Positions 8,204 through 18,004 of a stretch of DNA of 64,000 nt are shown here, piece after piece (position 1 is the stretch's first letter; each line of letters starts with the position of its first letter). The stretch is from the NCBI GenBank assembly GCA_003370465.1, contig QQTG01000021.1, forward strand, positions 62,001-126,000, in the 5' to 3' direction. The notes beneath the pieces are model-generated. The model saw only the letters and a program-made list of their open reading frames with translations, was not told where the DNA came from and ran no database searches. This DNA is from Kangiella sp. HD9-110m-PIT-SAG07 (GTDB taxonomy: Bacteria; Pseudomonadota; Gammaproteobacteria; Enterobacterales; Kangiellaceae). Both the position numbers and the translations under genes were made by a program.

Positions 8204-11200
8204 GTTAACGCCTCCAGACTTTCAAGTTCGTACTCAAGCGATTAGTGCCGAACAATCTTTTATCGTCCAGGCGCCGGCTGGGGCGGGTAAAACCAGTTTG
8301 TTGACGCAGCGTATACTTAATTTACTGACCAGCGTCGAACAGCCAGAAGAAGTCATTGCCATTACCTTTACTCGGAAAGCAGCGGCTGAAATGCGTCACC
8401 GATTAATTGAATCATTGTTGCTAGCGCAAGGTGATGAGCCAGAAGAAGAGCATGAAAAAGTAACCTGGCAATTAGCGCGTAGTGTGCTACAAAAGGATGC
8501 TGAACTTGAATGGCACTTACTCCAAAATAGCCATCGCTTGCGCGTAACGACGATTGATTCATTATCGAGCATGATTGCCAACCAGATGCCGGTACTTAGC
8601 AGTCTGGGTGGATCACTATCGATAACCAATTATTCGCAAGAATCTTACCAGAGAGCTGCGGAATCCATTCTTAACTATTTAGATGATGCTGATTATGGCT
8701 TCCACATCTTGAAGCTATTAGCTCACCTTGATAATCAAGTCGAAAAGTTAATTGGATTATTAGCCCAGATGTTGGGTAAACGTGATCAGTGGTTACGTTT
8801 ACTGGGCGCAGGTGAGCTTGATATTGATGTCTTGGAAGACGGTATTAATCAAATTGCTCAAATGCGCATTGAGAGGTTGTCCAATTACAAGTCGAAACTT
8901 CAAAATAGCACTTTCATTCAAGGTATCCATTTTGCTTCAGGCTTTTTAGAGTCGAACCATGAGTTAGCACCGTTAAAAGATGTACAAGTTTTGCCTGACT
9001 TCACTTATCAGAGCCTAGACCAGTGGAAAGCCATCGCATCCTTCTGTTTAACCAAATCGGGTACTTTCAAAAAACAGCTGAATAAAAATATTGGCCTATT
9101 GGCTGATGGTGATTTGGAAGGTGAAGATAAGAAAATCGGTAAAGCGATAAAGACTGAGTTAAAAGAACTCTTTGCTGACTGGGCTGAAATCCCTGACTTT
9201 GCTGAGGTTTTACTCGACGTTATGCAGTTGCCAGAAGCGGTCTATAGCCCAGAACAGCAAGAGATTTTGTATTCACTGTTACATTTATTGCGCTTAGTCT
9301 CTGTAGAACTGACGGTAGATTTTCAGTCCAATGCCGAAGCAGATTTTATTGAAATTGCTTTGGCCGCGGATAGAGCTTTGGGGTATTTTGATGAGCCATC
9401 AGAGCTAGCGTTAAAACTGGATTATCAGATTTCTCATCTTTTAGTTGATGAGTTCCAAGATACTTCTTTTACGCAGTACCAGCTACTCAGTAAGTTAATC
9501 GCTGGCTGGCAGCCGGACGATGGTCGAACGCTATTCTTGGTTGGCGACCCCATGCAGTCGATTTATCGTTTCCGAGAAGCCAATGTTGGTTTGTTTATTA
9601 AGACTCAACAAGAAGGTATTAACGGCTTTCCAGTAACCCCGTTGCAGTTAACAGCTAACTTTCGCTCGTCTCCTTCAGTGATTGATTGGGTCAATCGTCG
9701 TTTTGATAAAATATTTCCGGCGAATGATGATGCGTTGCTAGGAGCTGTTAGTTATAGCCCGGCGGAAGCAATGAAACCTGATCATGATGATCATTCAGTG
9801 GACTTTTTAGTCAACTTTGATTTGGCAGAACAAAATGAAGCTCAACTGTTGGCGGAGAGAACCAAACAAATCGTTGAACAACATCCTGATGAATCTGTAG
9901 CTGTTCTAGTCAGAGGGCGAAGTCACGCGCAGGAACTGATGACCCAATTTAAATTGGTTGGCGTCAGTTACTATGCAAAAGATATGGAATATCTGACTCA
10001 CAAACCGTGTGTTAGTGACTTAATGGTTTTATGTCGACTACTGCTTCATCCGCAAGACTCTATCGCTTGGATTGCTTTTTTTAAGTCACCATTTGTAGGT
10101 ATTGAGTTACCTGATTTAACTTATCTACACCAAGCTTTAGGTCAACAATACTGGAACTGGTTAGAGCAATTTAGTTCGGTTGAGGGCCTAAGTCCGCAAG
10201 CTATTAAACGGCTACAAAGAGTTCATAACGTTATTGTTCCGATACTTGCAGATGCTGGACGCAAACCTTTGAGTCAGTTAGTCGAGTCAGCATGGCTAGC
10301 TTTGGGTGGACCAGCGATTTTGTTGGAGCAGTCTGAGCATACTGATGTTTACGCGGTGTTTGAGCTAGTTCTGGAGCTAGAGCAGCAAGAGTGGCCTTTA
10401 ACGGTAGAGCGAATTAATACAGCCGTCAGTGATTTGTTTGCTGATCAGCAGGCTGATACGGCGCAAGTAGAAATAATGACAATGCATAAGTCAAAAGGAC
10501 TTGAGTTTGATACGGTTATTTTACCGTCGTTACAGCGCCAGAAGAGAGCAGATGACCATCAACTATTGTTATGGGAAGAGTTTTCGGTGGACGATAGGGC
10601 TGGCTATCTATTAGCTCCTATTCAGGCAGCAGAGCAAAAAGAACCTATCTATCAACTAGCTCGAGATATACAAAGTAAGAAAGCAGCTTATGAAGACGCA
10701 CGCCTTTTATACGTAGCGGCGACCCGTGCGAAAAAACGGTTAATTATTAGTTGTGAATTGAAATTAACCTTTAACGAAGAAAAGTCTGAGTGGAACTATA
10801 ATTCTATTGATAAACGCTCACTACTGCATTATTTAAAACCTCATTATGAAAATGTTATTGACCGACAGTTTAATGAGATTATAACCACTATTGATACTGT
10901 GAGTGGCTCAGAGGCTATAGAGGATTTTGATAAAGGATGGTACAGACTCAAAGATAATTATCAGCCGCCATTAATTAATGATCAGTTATTACAAAGTAAC
11001 CAAGACACTATTGAGCAAGAAGAATTAGACTTTGATTGGGCCAGTGATGTGGCACGAGTAGTGGGCTTAGTTGTACACAAACAACTTGAATTGATTGCAG
11101 AAAACAGAAGCAGTTTTAACCGTTTAACTGACACTGAGTATCAGTCAATTAAAGGTCAGTTGTCTGAACTTCTTGATTCAGAAAGTGAAGTATCCCAAGC

Positions 11201-11573
11201 GTTGGATAAGACCAAACAAGCCCTGATTAATGTTAGTCAGGACAAGAAAGGACAGTGGTTATTACAAGACCACCAAGATGCTAGATGTGAGTGGGAGCTC
11301 ACGGGTTCTGTTATTGAACATTCAGGTAAGCAGGCAGTTCGTAACTTTATTATTGATAGAAGTTTTGTTGATGAGCAGGGAGTTCGTTGGATTGTGGACT
11401 ATAAAACTGGCGATCATAAAGGCTCAGATGTTGAACAATTTATTGAAGCAGAAGTTGAGCGCTACACACCACAATTAAAACAGTATCAGCAAGTTGTTGA
11501 AAAAGTGGACAAACGACCTAGTAAGATTGCATTATATTTTCCACTACTCAGGAAGTTTATCGAAATAACATAG
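8196..11573 (+). CDS. AddA-like UvrD/Rep superfamily 1 helicase with C-terminal nuclease
   Basis: An ATP-dependent DNA helicase-nuclease of 1125 residues. Walker A is APAGAGKTS (about 26-34), motif Ia AITFTRKAAAEMRHR, motif II VDEFQDT (417-423), motif III LVGDPMQSIYRFR, motif V TMHKSKGLEFDTVILP and motif VI LYVAATRAKKRL. The C-terminus carries a second PD-(D/E)XK nuclease with WIVDYKTGD (Asp1068, Lys1070). With the upstream nuclease-bearing partner this gives one motor and two nucleases, the AddAB arrangement. It likely resects or degrades DNA ends for recombination. GAAGGAGG lies just before its ATG, inside the upstream gene. Confidence 0.9.
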   Translation: MTKLTPPDFQVRTQAISAEQSFIVQAPAGAGKTSLLTQRILNLLTSVEQPEEVIAITFTRKAAAEMRHRLIESLLLAQGDEPEEEHEKVTWQLARSVLQKDAELEWHLLQNSHRLRVTTIDSLSSMIANQMPVLSSLGGSLSITNYSQESYQRAAESILNYLDDADYGFHILKLLAHLDNQVEKLIGLLAQMLGKRDQWLRLLGAGELDIDVLEDGINQIAQMRIERLSNYKSKLQNSTFIQGIHFASGFLESNHELAPLKDVQVLPDFTYQSLDQWKAIASFCLTKSGTFKKQLNKNIGLLADGDLEGEDKKIGKAIKTELKELFADWAEIPDFAEVLLDVMQLPEAVYSPEQQEILYSLLHLLRLVSVELTVDFQSNAEADFIEIALAADRALGYFDEPSELALKLDYQISHLLVDEFQDTSFTQYQLLSKLIAGWQPDDGRTLFLVGDPMQSIYRFREANVGLFIKTQQEGINGFPVTPLQLTANFRSSPSVIDWVNRRFDKIFPANDDALLGAVSYSPAEAMKPDHDDHSVDFLVNFDLAEQNEAQLLAERTKQIVEQHPDESVAVLVRGRSHAQELMTQFKLVGVSYYAKDMEYLTHKPCVSDLMVLCRLLLHPQDSIAWIAFFKSPFVGIELPDLTYLHQALGQQYWNWLEQFSSVEGLSPQAIKRLQRVHNVIVPILADAGRKPLSQLVESAWLALGGPAILLEQSEHTDVYAVFELVLELEQQEWPLTVERINTAVSDLFADQQADTAQVEIMTMHKSKGLEFDTVILPSLQRQKRADDHQLLLWEEFSVDDRAGYLLAPIQAAEQKEPIYQLARDIQSKKAAYEDARLLYVAATRAKKRLIISCELKLTFNEEKSEWNYNSIDKRSLLHYLKPHYENVIDRQFNEIITTIDTVSGSEAIEDFDKGWYRLKDNYQPPLINDQLLQSNQDTIEQEELDFDWASDVARVVGLVVHKQLELIAENRSSFNRLTDTEYQSIKGQLSELLDSESEVSQALDKTKQALINVSQDKKGQWLLQDHQDARCEWELTGSVIEHSGKQAVRNFIIDRSFVDEQGVRWIVDYKTGDHKGSDVEQFIEAEVERYTPQLKQYQQVVEKVDKRPSKIALYFPLLRKFIEIT

Positions 11574-11583
11574 TGAGTTTTTA

Positions 11584-12123
11584 ATGAAAGAAACCATTGA
11601 TACAGGGCGACTTATTTTACGACCACTGAAAGAGTCTGACTTTGAGGATTATTGTGAGTATGCAATGGATCCTGATGTCATGAAATACATCATGCCAGTT
11701 TCAAATAAAAAAGATGCTCATGATATTTTTCTCAATCACTTTGGCGAATGGAACGGTGAGGAAGGTCGCTGGATGGGAGCTGCGGTTGTACTACAGTCAG
11801 AGAATAAACTGATAGGCGATATCGGTTTTCGATACACTAACAAACATCATGGACATATTGAGATTGGTTATAAATTCAATCGTCATTATCATGGTCGTGG
11901 TTACGGTACCGAGGCGGTGAAAAACCTTTTACAGATTGTTATCAGAGATTGGCCTTGTCACAAAATTATTGCGTATTGTGAGCCAAGAAATATTGCCTCT
12001 TGGAAACTCATGGAACATTTTGGTATGTCACGGGAAGGCTATTTCAAAGAGCATTTTAAGTATGACAATCGGTGGCAAGATGAAGTCGCTTATGGATGTT
12101 TAGTGAAAAATATAAAACTGTAA
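11584..12123 (+). CDS. GNAT acetyltransferase, RimJ/RimL-like
   Basis: A 179-residue acetyl-CoA-dependent N-acetyltransferase. The N-terminal LILRPLKESDFEDYCEYA is typical of the RimJ/RimL group, and the acetyl-CoA pyrophosphate loop is seen in HYHGRGYGTEAVK. The C-terminal segment AYCEPRNIASWKLMEHFGM is the conserved family helix region. Members modify ribosomal proteins, antibiotics or small amines; the substrate here is unknown. It starts 10 bases after the helicase gene stop and may be its operon tail. Confidence 0.85.
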   Translation: MKETIDTGRLILRPLKESDFEDYCEYAMDPDVMKYIMPVSNKKDAHDIFLNHFGEWNGEEGRWMGAAVVLQSENKLIGDIGFRYTNKHHGHIEIGYKFNRHYHGRGYGTEAVKNLLQIVIRDWPCHKIIAYCEPRNIASWKLMEHFGMSREGYFKEHFKYDNRWQDEVAYGCLVKNIKL

Positions 12124-12150
12124 GCGTGAAGTTGTAAATTTGTTGTTAAA

Positions 12151-12177
12151 AAAAAGGAGCCAGAAGGCTCCTTTTTA
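12151..12177. terminator. bidirectional terminator between GNAT and DUF885 genes
   Basis: GGAGCC (12156-12161) pairs with GGCTCC (12166-12171) around AGAA. An A-run precedes and a T-run follows, so it can serve both convergent genes. Confidence 0.85.
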
Positions 12178-12187
12178 TTGGGTAAAA

Positions 12188-14035
12188 TTAACTTCTTTGT
12201 TTTGAATCGATCCATTCACGGACTTTCGTTTTCAATACCGGCATTGGTAATGCACCATCAATTAATACTTCACGGTGGAATTCGCGAATATCGAAATTGT
12301 CACCAAGCTTCTCTTCCGCTTCCGCACGCAAACGGCTAATCTCACGCTGTCCGACCTTATAGGATACCGCTTGGCCTGGCCATGCGATGTAACGCTCGAC
12401 CTCAGAAATAACGTCGGTATCCGCCATTGAGGAGTTTTCCATCATGTAGTCAATCGCTTTCTGACGCGACCAGCTTTTGGCATGGAGACCAGTATCAACC
12501 ACTAAACGCATAGCACGAAGCATTTCATCACTTAAACGACCATAGTATTGCATTGGATCGGTGAACATGCCCATTTCTTTACCGATTGATTCAGCATACA
12601 AAGCCCAACCTTCAGAGAACACACTCAATCCACCAAAGCGTCTAAACATTGGCAATCCTTCCACTTCTTGTTGCAGCGATATTTGGAAGTGGTGACCAGG
12701 TGCTGCTTCGTGAATAGAAAGCGTCTCCATGCCGTACTTCGGCTGGCCTTTTAGGTTAAATGTATTGACGTAAAAAACGCCCGGACGTGAGCCATCAGGA
12801 CTCCCTGGCATGTATGATGCGCCGGCAGAAGATTCTGCGCGATACGCTTCTACAGCACGAACTTCGTAGTCAGCCTTGGGTTGAATATCAAACATCCTTG
12901 GAAGTAACTTATTGACCTTAGTTTGAAGGTCTCGATATCCCTGTAATAAATCTTCCTCATTGTCATAGTAAAACTCAGGATTGGTTTGAACATAGCTAAA
13001 CCAGTCTGATAAGTCACCTTCAAACTCCACCTCTTGCATCACTTGTTCCATCTCAGCGCGAATACGTGCGACTTCATTGAGGCCGAACTCATGAATTTCG
13101 TTAGCCGTTAATCCCGTGGTGGTGTAAGTTTTCAGTTGGTAATCGTACCAAGCTTCGCCGTTAGGCTGTTCGCTTAAACCAAACGTCTCACGGGCATGTT
13201 CTAAGTAATCATCTTTAATAAAGTCATGCAGTCTTGTGTAAGCAGGAATAATGTTTTCTGTAATAGATTGCTTATACGCCGCAGTTAAGCGCTCCTTTTC
13301 TTCTTTAGAAAACGATTCTGGCATATTCGCAATTGGTTGATAGAAGACGCTCTCTTCAGGCGAGTCAACGATATGAGCTTTAAGTTGTGGTATCACTTTT
13401 TCCATCAGCGCCTTAGGCTGAACCACATTTTGTTCGATGCCTTGGTTCATGTTGATGATGATTTGATCCAAGACAGCAGTGCCATCATCGGCACGCTGTA
13501 ACCAGTTTTCGTAATCTTCAACGGTTTCGAACGGTTGTAAGCTTTTGCCAGAGCCCAACTGAGCGAAGAAGCTGGCAATGTTATTCGATTGGTTGATTGG
13601 AATTAAATGGCTTGGAAACTGCTCACCCTCAAGCCCCATTTCAGACTGATAAACAAAAACATCGTAGCTCAGGCGATCTTGACCCGTTAATAAACTTCTG
13701 TCGATAGACTGGACTTTATCCAACCATTTAACCGTAAAATTATGAGACTTTTCCCGGAACTCTGGCGATAAGAAGTTAGGAAGTTGATCATTAAAACGTT
13801 TGTCGCCTATTGCCGTCGCTTGGATTGGGTTTAAGGCTAGACCTTCTTCGAAATTCTCAGCAAAGAGTTGATTAAGCTTCTCCGATGCTTGTTCAGCAGT
13901 CATTGCAGAGCTTGGTTTAGATTCGGCAGCTTCGGTATTTGTCTGAGTTGGCATAGGTGTCTTTTTGTCACTGTCGTCTGAGCAAGCGCTCAAAGCCAGT
14001 GCGATACTTAGGCTTAAAATTGTTATTTTGGTCAT
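12188..14035 (-). CDS. DUF885 lipoprotein, predicted zinc metallopeptidase-like (copy 1)
   Basis: A 615-residue secreted lipoprotein. The N-terminus has a short hydrophobic stretch and lipobox LSAC with Cys at about residue 18, then a low-complexity linker rich in S, T, E and K. The DUF885 core carries HEAAPGHHFQ at about 442-451 and SEGWALYAE near 474-482, the layout expected of a metal-binding HExxx(G)HH site. Characterised relatives are few, so peptidase activity is inference. It is a paralogue of the protein encoded at 20672-22528, with the same order of motifs and nearly the same length. The protein probably sits in the periplasm or outer membrane. Confidence 0.88.
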   Translation of the reverse strand: MTKITILSLSIALALSACSDDSDKKTPMPTQTNTEAAESKPSSAMTAEQASEKLNQLFAENFEEGLALNPIQATAIGDKRFNDQLPNFLSPEFREKSHNFTVKWLDKVQSIDRSLLTGQDRLSYDVFVYQSEMGLEGEQFPSHLIPINQSNNIASFFAQLGSGKSLQPFETVEDYENWLQRADDGTAVLDQIIINMNQGIEQNVVQPKALMEKVIPQLKAHIVDSPEESVFYQPIANMPESFSKEEKERLTAAYKQSITENIIPAYTRLHDFIKDDYLEHARETFGLSEQPNGEAWYDYQLKTYTTTGLTANEIHEFGLNEVARIRAEMEQVMQEVEFEGDLSDWFSYVQTNPEFYYDNEEDLLQGYRDLQTKVNKLLPRMFDIQPKADYEVRAVEAYRAESSAGASYMPGSPDGSRPGVFYVNTFNLKGQPKYGMETLSIHEAAPGHHFQISLQQEVEGLPMFRRFGGLSVFSEGWALYAESIGKEMGMFTDPMQYYGRLSDEMLRAMRLVVDTGLHAKSWSRQKAIDYMMENSSMADTDVISEVERYIAWPGQAVSYKVGQREISRLRAEAEEKLGDNFDIREFHREVLIDGALPMPVLKTKVREWIDSKQRS

Positions 14036-14206
14036 GTTCTTCCCCAGTCTGTAATTATAGGTTTCAGGTCAATTCTTGAATAAAAACTTACATTACCACA
14101 ATATTATCGGCCTAATTCATTTTGAAATATCTTTTTACACATATTCTGAGTTATGCCATTATTGTCTGGTCTGTCCAGTATTGATGTGAATTTTAGAGGA
14201 ATAGTC

Positions 14207-14698
14207 ATGAGCAACGATAACCGTTTAGCGCGATTAGTGAAAAAGATAGAAGGGTATCCTTCGTTTTTAAGAGGCCCTTTACTTAACTTTGCTTTGAGGA
14301 AGACCGTTAAACTCGTTGGTACGGCAAAGGTCGAAGTAATGCAGCTTACTAAAACGGAATCTGAATTCAGACTTAAAAACCGAACAAAAGTACAGAACCA
14401 CATCGGAACTATTCATGCAGCTGGTATGGCTTTGATAGCGGAAACAGCAACAGGAATGGTCGTTGGCATGAATGTTCCTGATGATAAGGTGCCCGTCATC
14501 AAAACACTCAAAGTAGATTTCCTGAAAAGAGCAAAGGGTGACTTAGTGGCTAAAGCATATCTCACAGACTCGCAAATACAAGATATTTTGACGCTGGATA
14601 AGGGGGAAGTTGAAGTTGCTGTTTCGGTGACTGATGAGGAGGGGAAGGAGCCGATCAGTTGCCAAATGGTGTGGGCCTGGACTCCTAAGCGTCGTTAA
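14207..14698 (+). CDS. DUF4442 hotdog-fold thioesterase-like protein
   Basis: A 163-residue protein of the DUF4442 group, related to PaaI/YbgC-type hotdog thioesterases. The conserved segment NRTKVQNHIGTIHAAGMA and the following helix AETATGMVVGMN match the hotdog helix region, and VIKTLKVDFLKRAKGDL matches the dimer strand. I chose the ATG at 14207 because TAGAGGA lies at 14194-14200; an upstream in-frame ATG at 14153 has no such site. The natural acyl-CoA substrate is unknown. A structured palindromic element begins 17 bases after the stop. Confidence 0.82.
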   Translation: MSNDNRLARLVKKIEGYPSFLRGPLLNFALRKTVKLVGTAKVEVMQLTKTESEFRLKNRTKVQNHIGTIHAAGMALIAETATGMVVGMNVPDDKVPVIKTLKVDFLKRAKGDLVAKAYLTDSQIQDILTLDKGEVEVAVSVTDEEGKEPISCQMVWAWTPKRR

Positions 14699-14714
14699 AG
14701 CTCATTATCGTTGC

Positions 14715-14797
14715 GCTTAGTTTGTTAAATTGAAATTTTTCGTTGTCATTTACTCTTAGTAAACTCCGCCCTCAAAATTTCAATTTGCCGCCTAAGC
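14715..14797. repeat. structured palindromic element, copy 1 of 3
   Basis: Nested inverted repeats just after the DUF4442 stop codon. Outer arms: GCTTAG (14715-14720) with CTAAGC (14792-14797). Inner arms: AAATTGAAATTTT (14727-14739) with AAAATTTCAATTT (14774-14786), a perfect 13-bp match. Apex: TTTACT (14749-14754) with AGTAAA (14758-14763), inside the conserved core TCATTTACT-ctt-AGTAAACTCCGC. There is no following T-run, so this is not an ordinary terminator. The core recurs after prfB and lysS while the arms differ. Confidence 0.85.
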
Positions 14798-15080
14798 CCT
14801 TAGCTAATAAGCTTTAAATTATAATTTGGTTGTTCGAGGTTACACTCAGAAGCTTGAGCTATGCCTAGCCCAAGTTTCAGCAAAATCCTTCTGCTTAATT
14901 CAGTTTGCCATGCACAGACAGCTTTCAGCGTGCGCTATTGGGGAAATTAACAAGATTTCTCATGATTTTGAGGTTATGTCTTTGTTTATGCCTATGCAGC
15001 TGTCCTACGATTGGTTAAAATATGCCCCTTTTGCACAAGAAATAGCGTGGAATTGCCACGAAATAGTCTTTTGGGGACAT
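14798..15080 (+). other. non-coding region ahead of prfB
   Basis: The frame ahead of prfB is open back to 14826, but the encoded residues do not resemble RF2 and no ribosome-binding site supports an earlier start. TATAAT at 14820-14825 is a possible -10 box, without a convincing -35. I see no other feature. Confidence 0.4.
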
Positions 15081-16179
15081 ATGTTAGAAGTTAATCCAAT
15101 AAGAGAACATCTGAAAGGTATGTCTGAGCGTGTTGAGACGCTTAGGGGGTACCTTTGACTTTGATGCCAAGCAAGAGCGTTTAGAAGAAGTCACTAAAGA
15201 ATTAGAGCAACCTGATGTGTGGAATGATCAGGAGCGAGCCCAAGCGCTGGGTCAAGAGCGTGCAAAATTAGAAACCGTGGTCAATACCATTCTAGAATTG
15301 GAACAGGGCGTTACCGATCATTCGGATCTGCTAGAAATAGCGGTCGAAGAAAGCGATGCTGATAGCGCTGAGATGATTGAGGCGGAAGTTGAAGGCTTAG
15401 AGAAGATGCTGGCTAAGCTTGAGTTTAGGCGCATGTTTTCAGGTGAGATGGATGAGAATAACGCATACCTTGATATCCAGGCGGGCTCCGGCGGAACCGA
15501 GGCTCAAGATTGGGCCAGTATGTTGCTGCGTATGTATCTTCGATGGGCTGAAAGTCGAGGCTTTAAAGTCGAGGTTACCGAAGAATCTGATGGTGATGTG
15601 GCTGGTATTAAAAGCGCTACTATTAAAGTGGACGGCGAATACGCTTACGGTTGGTTAAGAACCGAAACAGGTGTTCATCGTTTAGTGCGTAAATCGCCTT
15701 TCGACTCAGGAAATCGTCGTCATACATCTTTTGCATCGGTCTTCGCGTATCCAGAAGTTGATGATGATCTAGATATTGAAGTTAACCCAGGTGACTTGAG
15801 AGTTGATACTTATCGAGCGAGTGGCGCTGGTGGTCAGCACGTTAATAAAACCGACTCGGCGATACGATTGACCCATATTCCAACTGGTATTGTGGTTCAA
15901 TGCCAAAATGACCGCTCGCAGCACAAAAACCGTGCTGAAGCGATGAAGATGATGAAAGCCAAGTTGTACGAGCTGGAAATGCAAAAACAGCGCGATGAAC
16001 AGCAGGCGCTGGAGGACTCCAAGTCGGATATCGGCTGGGGTAGCCAGATTCGATCCTATGTATTGGATCAATCCAGAATTAAAGATTTGCGTACCGGACA
16101 TGAGTCGAGTAGTACGCAGTCTGTGTTGGATGGCGATTTGGATGGCTTTATCGAAGCCTCCCTTAAGGCTGGCGTTTAG
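15081..16179 (+). CDS. prfB: peptide chain release factor 2, with programmed +1 frameshift (15081-15155 joined to 15157-16179)
   Basis: RF2 terminates translation at UGA and UAA. The ATG at 15081 (GGGGA just upstream) gives [20 protein letters not shown], matching the RF2 N-terminus. Frame one ends at an in-frame TGA (15156-15158); ribosomes shift +1 on CTT so that reading resumes with GAC at 15157. The product is 365 residues, as in E. coli. With that numbering, stop-codon-recognition SPF is at 205-207 and catalytic GGQ at 250-252; residue 246 is Ala, as in most bacteria but not E. coli K-12. In most gammaproteobacteria lysS follows prfB, as here. Confidence 0.97.
15144..15159 (+). promoter_or_regulatory. 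RF2 programmed frameshift site
   Basis: AGGGGG (15144-15149) acts as an internal Shine-Dalgarno sequence, spaced by TAC from the slippery CTT-TGA-C (15153-15159). This is the canonical autoregulatory prfB site: low RF2 slows decoding of the UGA and favours the +1 shift, restoring RF2. Confidence 0.97.
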
Positions 16180-16186
16180 AGCGCCT

Positions 16187-16293
16187 GTGCTTTGTATCTG
16201 CTTTGTTAAAAGCCCAATATAAATGCTCATTTACTCCAGTAAACTGCGCGTTTATATTGAACTTTTTCCTCGCATCTACCGCGTACAGAGCAC
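16187..16293. repeat. structured palindromic element, copy 2 of 3
   Basis: Begins 8 bases after the prfB stop. Outer arms: GTGCTTTGTA (16187-16196) with TACAGAGCAC (16284-16293), ten pairs with one G-U. Inner arms: CAATATAAA (16215-16223) with TTTATATTG (16251-16259), perfect. Core: TCATTTACT-cc-AGTAAACTGCGC (16227-16249). The remaining bases up to lysS (16294-16496) hold no recognised gene; GAGG near 16481 is the probable lysS ribosome-binding site. Confidence 0.85.
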
Positions 16294-16496
16294 TCTAAAT
16301 TGAGTATAGATTTTAAAGTGTTAGAGCATAAGCGTTGCCTTGCAACAACCTAGCAAAACATCTGAAATGCTTGAAGCGTGATGGTTATACTGAGTAAAAA
16401 ACTGATGTATTCACAGAAAAATGATGTGAGTTTTCGTACCGTAGGTCGGTACTTGTTTTAATGAAGAAAGTAATTAACTTGAGGTGAAGAGAAAAA

Positions 16497-17996
16497 ATGA
16501 GCAATCAAGAAACCCCAGTCGTCGATGTCAACGAACAAATTACATTACGTAAAGAAAAGTTGGCTGAGAAACGAAAACAGGGGGTTGCCTTTCCGAACGA
16601 CTTTCGTCGTGACTCCCTAGCCGTTAATATTGCCGAAGAATACGGCGATAAAGATAAGCCTGAGCTAGAGGAAATCGGTAAGAAGGTTAAGGTTGCTGGT
16701 CGCATCATGTTATTCCGTAACATGGGTAAAGCGAGCTTTATCACCATTCAAGATATGTCGGGTCGTATCCAATCTTACGTGCGAAAAGATCAAGTTGGCG
16801 ACGAAGTTTATGATGATTTCAAAACTTGGGATATCGGTGACATCGTTGGTATCGAAGGTACGGTTTTTAAAACCAATAAAGGCGAACTTTCAGTTAAAGC
16901 ATCTGATATTAAGTTGTTAACCAAGTCTCTACGCCCGTTACCAGATAAGTGGGGCGGCTTGTCGGATCAAGAGACGCGTTACCGCCAGCGTTACGTTGAC
17001 TTAATCGTCAATGAAGATTCTCGCGCGACTTTTATTGCTCGCTCGAAAGTCGTTAAAGCGATTCGTGATTTTTTAGAAACTCGTGAGTTTTTGGAAGTTG
17101 AAACACCGATGATGCACGTAATTCCTGGCGGTGCTACTGCGAAGCCGTTTGAAACTCACCACAACGCTTTGGATATGCCATTATTCTTACGTGTTGCTCC
17201 TGAATTGTACTTGAAGCGTTTAGTCGTTGGTGGTCTAGAAAAAGTTTTCGAGATTAACCGTAACTTCCGTAACGAAGGATTATCGACGCGCCACAACCCA
17301 GAGTTCACCATGCTGGAGTTCTACTGGGGTTATGCCGACTATAATGACTTGATGGACCTAACGGAAGAAATGCTACGTTTCACTGTTGAGTCGGTGCTTG
17401 GCAAAAAAGTTTTTGAAAGTGGTGATGCGACCTATGACTTCGGGAAGCCTTTTGAGCGTATGACGGTTCTAGAAGCGATTGTTAAGTATTTACCTGAAGT
17501 CTCTATCGAGCAGTTGAATGATTTAGAATCGGCTAAAAAGATTGCTAAAGCCAGCAACGTAAAAATCGAGGACTCTTGGGGGGTAGGTAAGATTCAGATC
17601 GAAATCTTTGAAGAGGTTGCTGAGCATAAGTTGATTCAACCAACCTTTATTACGGCTTACCCGGCAGAAGTTTCACCATTAGCACGCCGTAATGATGACA
17701 ATCCTTTCGTGACTGACCGCTTTGAGTTCTTCGCTGGTGGTCGTGAATTAGCGAATGGTTTCTCGGAGTTGAATGATGCTGAAGATCAGGCTGAACGTTT
17801 TAAAGCACAAGTTGAAGCAAAAGATGCTGGCGACGACGAAGCGATGCACTATGATGCGGATTATATCCGTGCGTTAGAGTATGGCTTACCGCCAACAGCG
17901 GGCGAAGGTATTGGTATTGACCGTTTGGTGATGTTGTTAACCGATAGTCCTTCGATTCGAGATGTATTGTTATTTCCGCATATGCGTCCTGAATAA
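16497..17996 (+). CDS. lysS: lysyl-tRNA synthetase, class II
   Basis: Charges tRNA-Lys. The 499-residue length is normal for class II LysRS. The N-terminal OB-fold anticodon-binding domain occupies about 60-150 ([20 protein letters not shown]). Class II motif 2 is seen in [20 protein letters not shown], and motif 3 in [20 protein letters not shown] near the C-terminus. Position downstream of prfB is the usual gammaproteobacterial order. A third copy of the palindromic element begins 9 bases after the stop, followed by a standard terminator. Confidence 0.97.
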   Translation: MSNQETPVVDVNEQITLRKEKLAEKRKQGVAFPNDFRRDSLAVNIAEEYGDKDKPELEEIGKKVKVAGRIMLFRNMGKASFITIQDMSGRIQSYVRKDQVGDEVYDDFKTWDIGDIVGIEGTVFKTNKGELSVKASDIKLLTKSLRPLPDKWGGLSDQETRYRQRYVDLIVNEDSRATFIARSKVVKAIRDFLETREFLEVETPMMHVIPGGATAKPFETHHNALDMPLFLRVAPELYLKRLVVGGLEKVFEINRNFRNEGLSTRHNPEFTMLEFYWGYADYNDLMDLTEEMLRFTVESVLGKKVFESGDATYDFGKPFERMTVLEAIVKYLPEVSIEQLNDLESAKKIAKASNVKIEDSWGVGKIQIEIFEEVAEHKLIQPTFITAYPAEVSPLARRNDDNPFVTDRFEFFAGGRELANGFSELNDAEDQAERFKAQVEAKDAGDDEAMHYDADYIRALEYGLPPTAGEGIGIDRLVMLLTDSPSIRDVLLFPHMRPE

Positions 17997-18004
17997 AAAC
18001 TATC

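Noticed and set aside
14826..15080. N-terminal extension of prfB or separate small gene
   Set aside because: The frame is open, but its residues do not resemble RF2, the RF2 N-terminus starts at 15081 with a good ribosome-binding site, and the resulting 365 residues match the family length.
15156..15158. Nonsense mutation splitting prfB
   Set aside because: The TGA is part of the canonical programmed frameshift site, with AGGGGG three bases before CTT-TGA-C.
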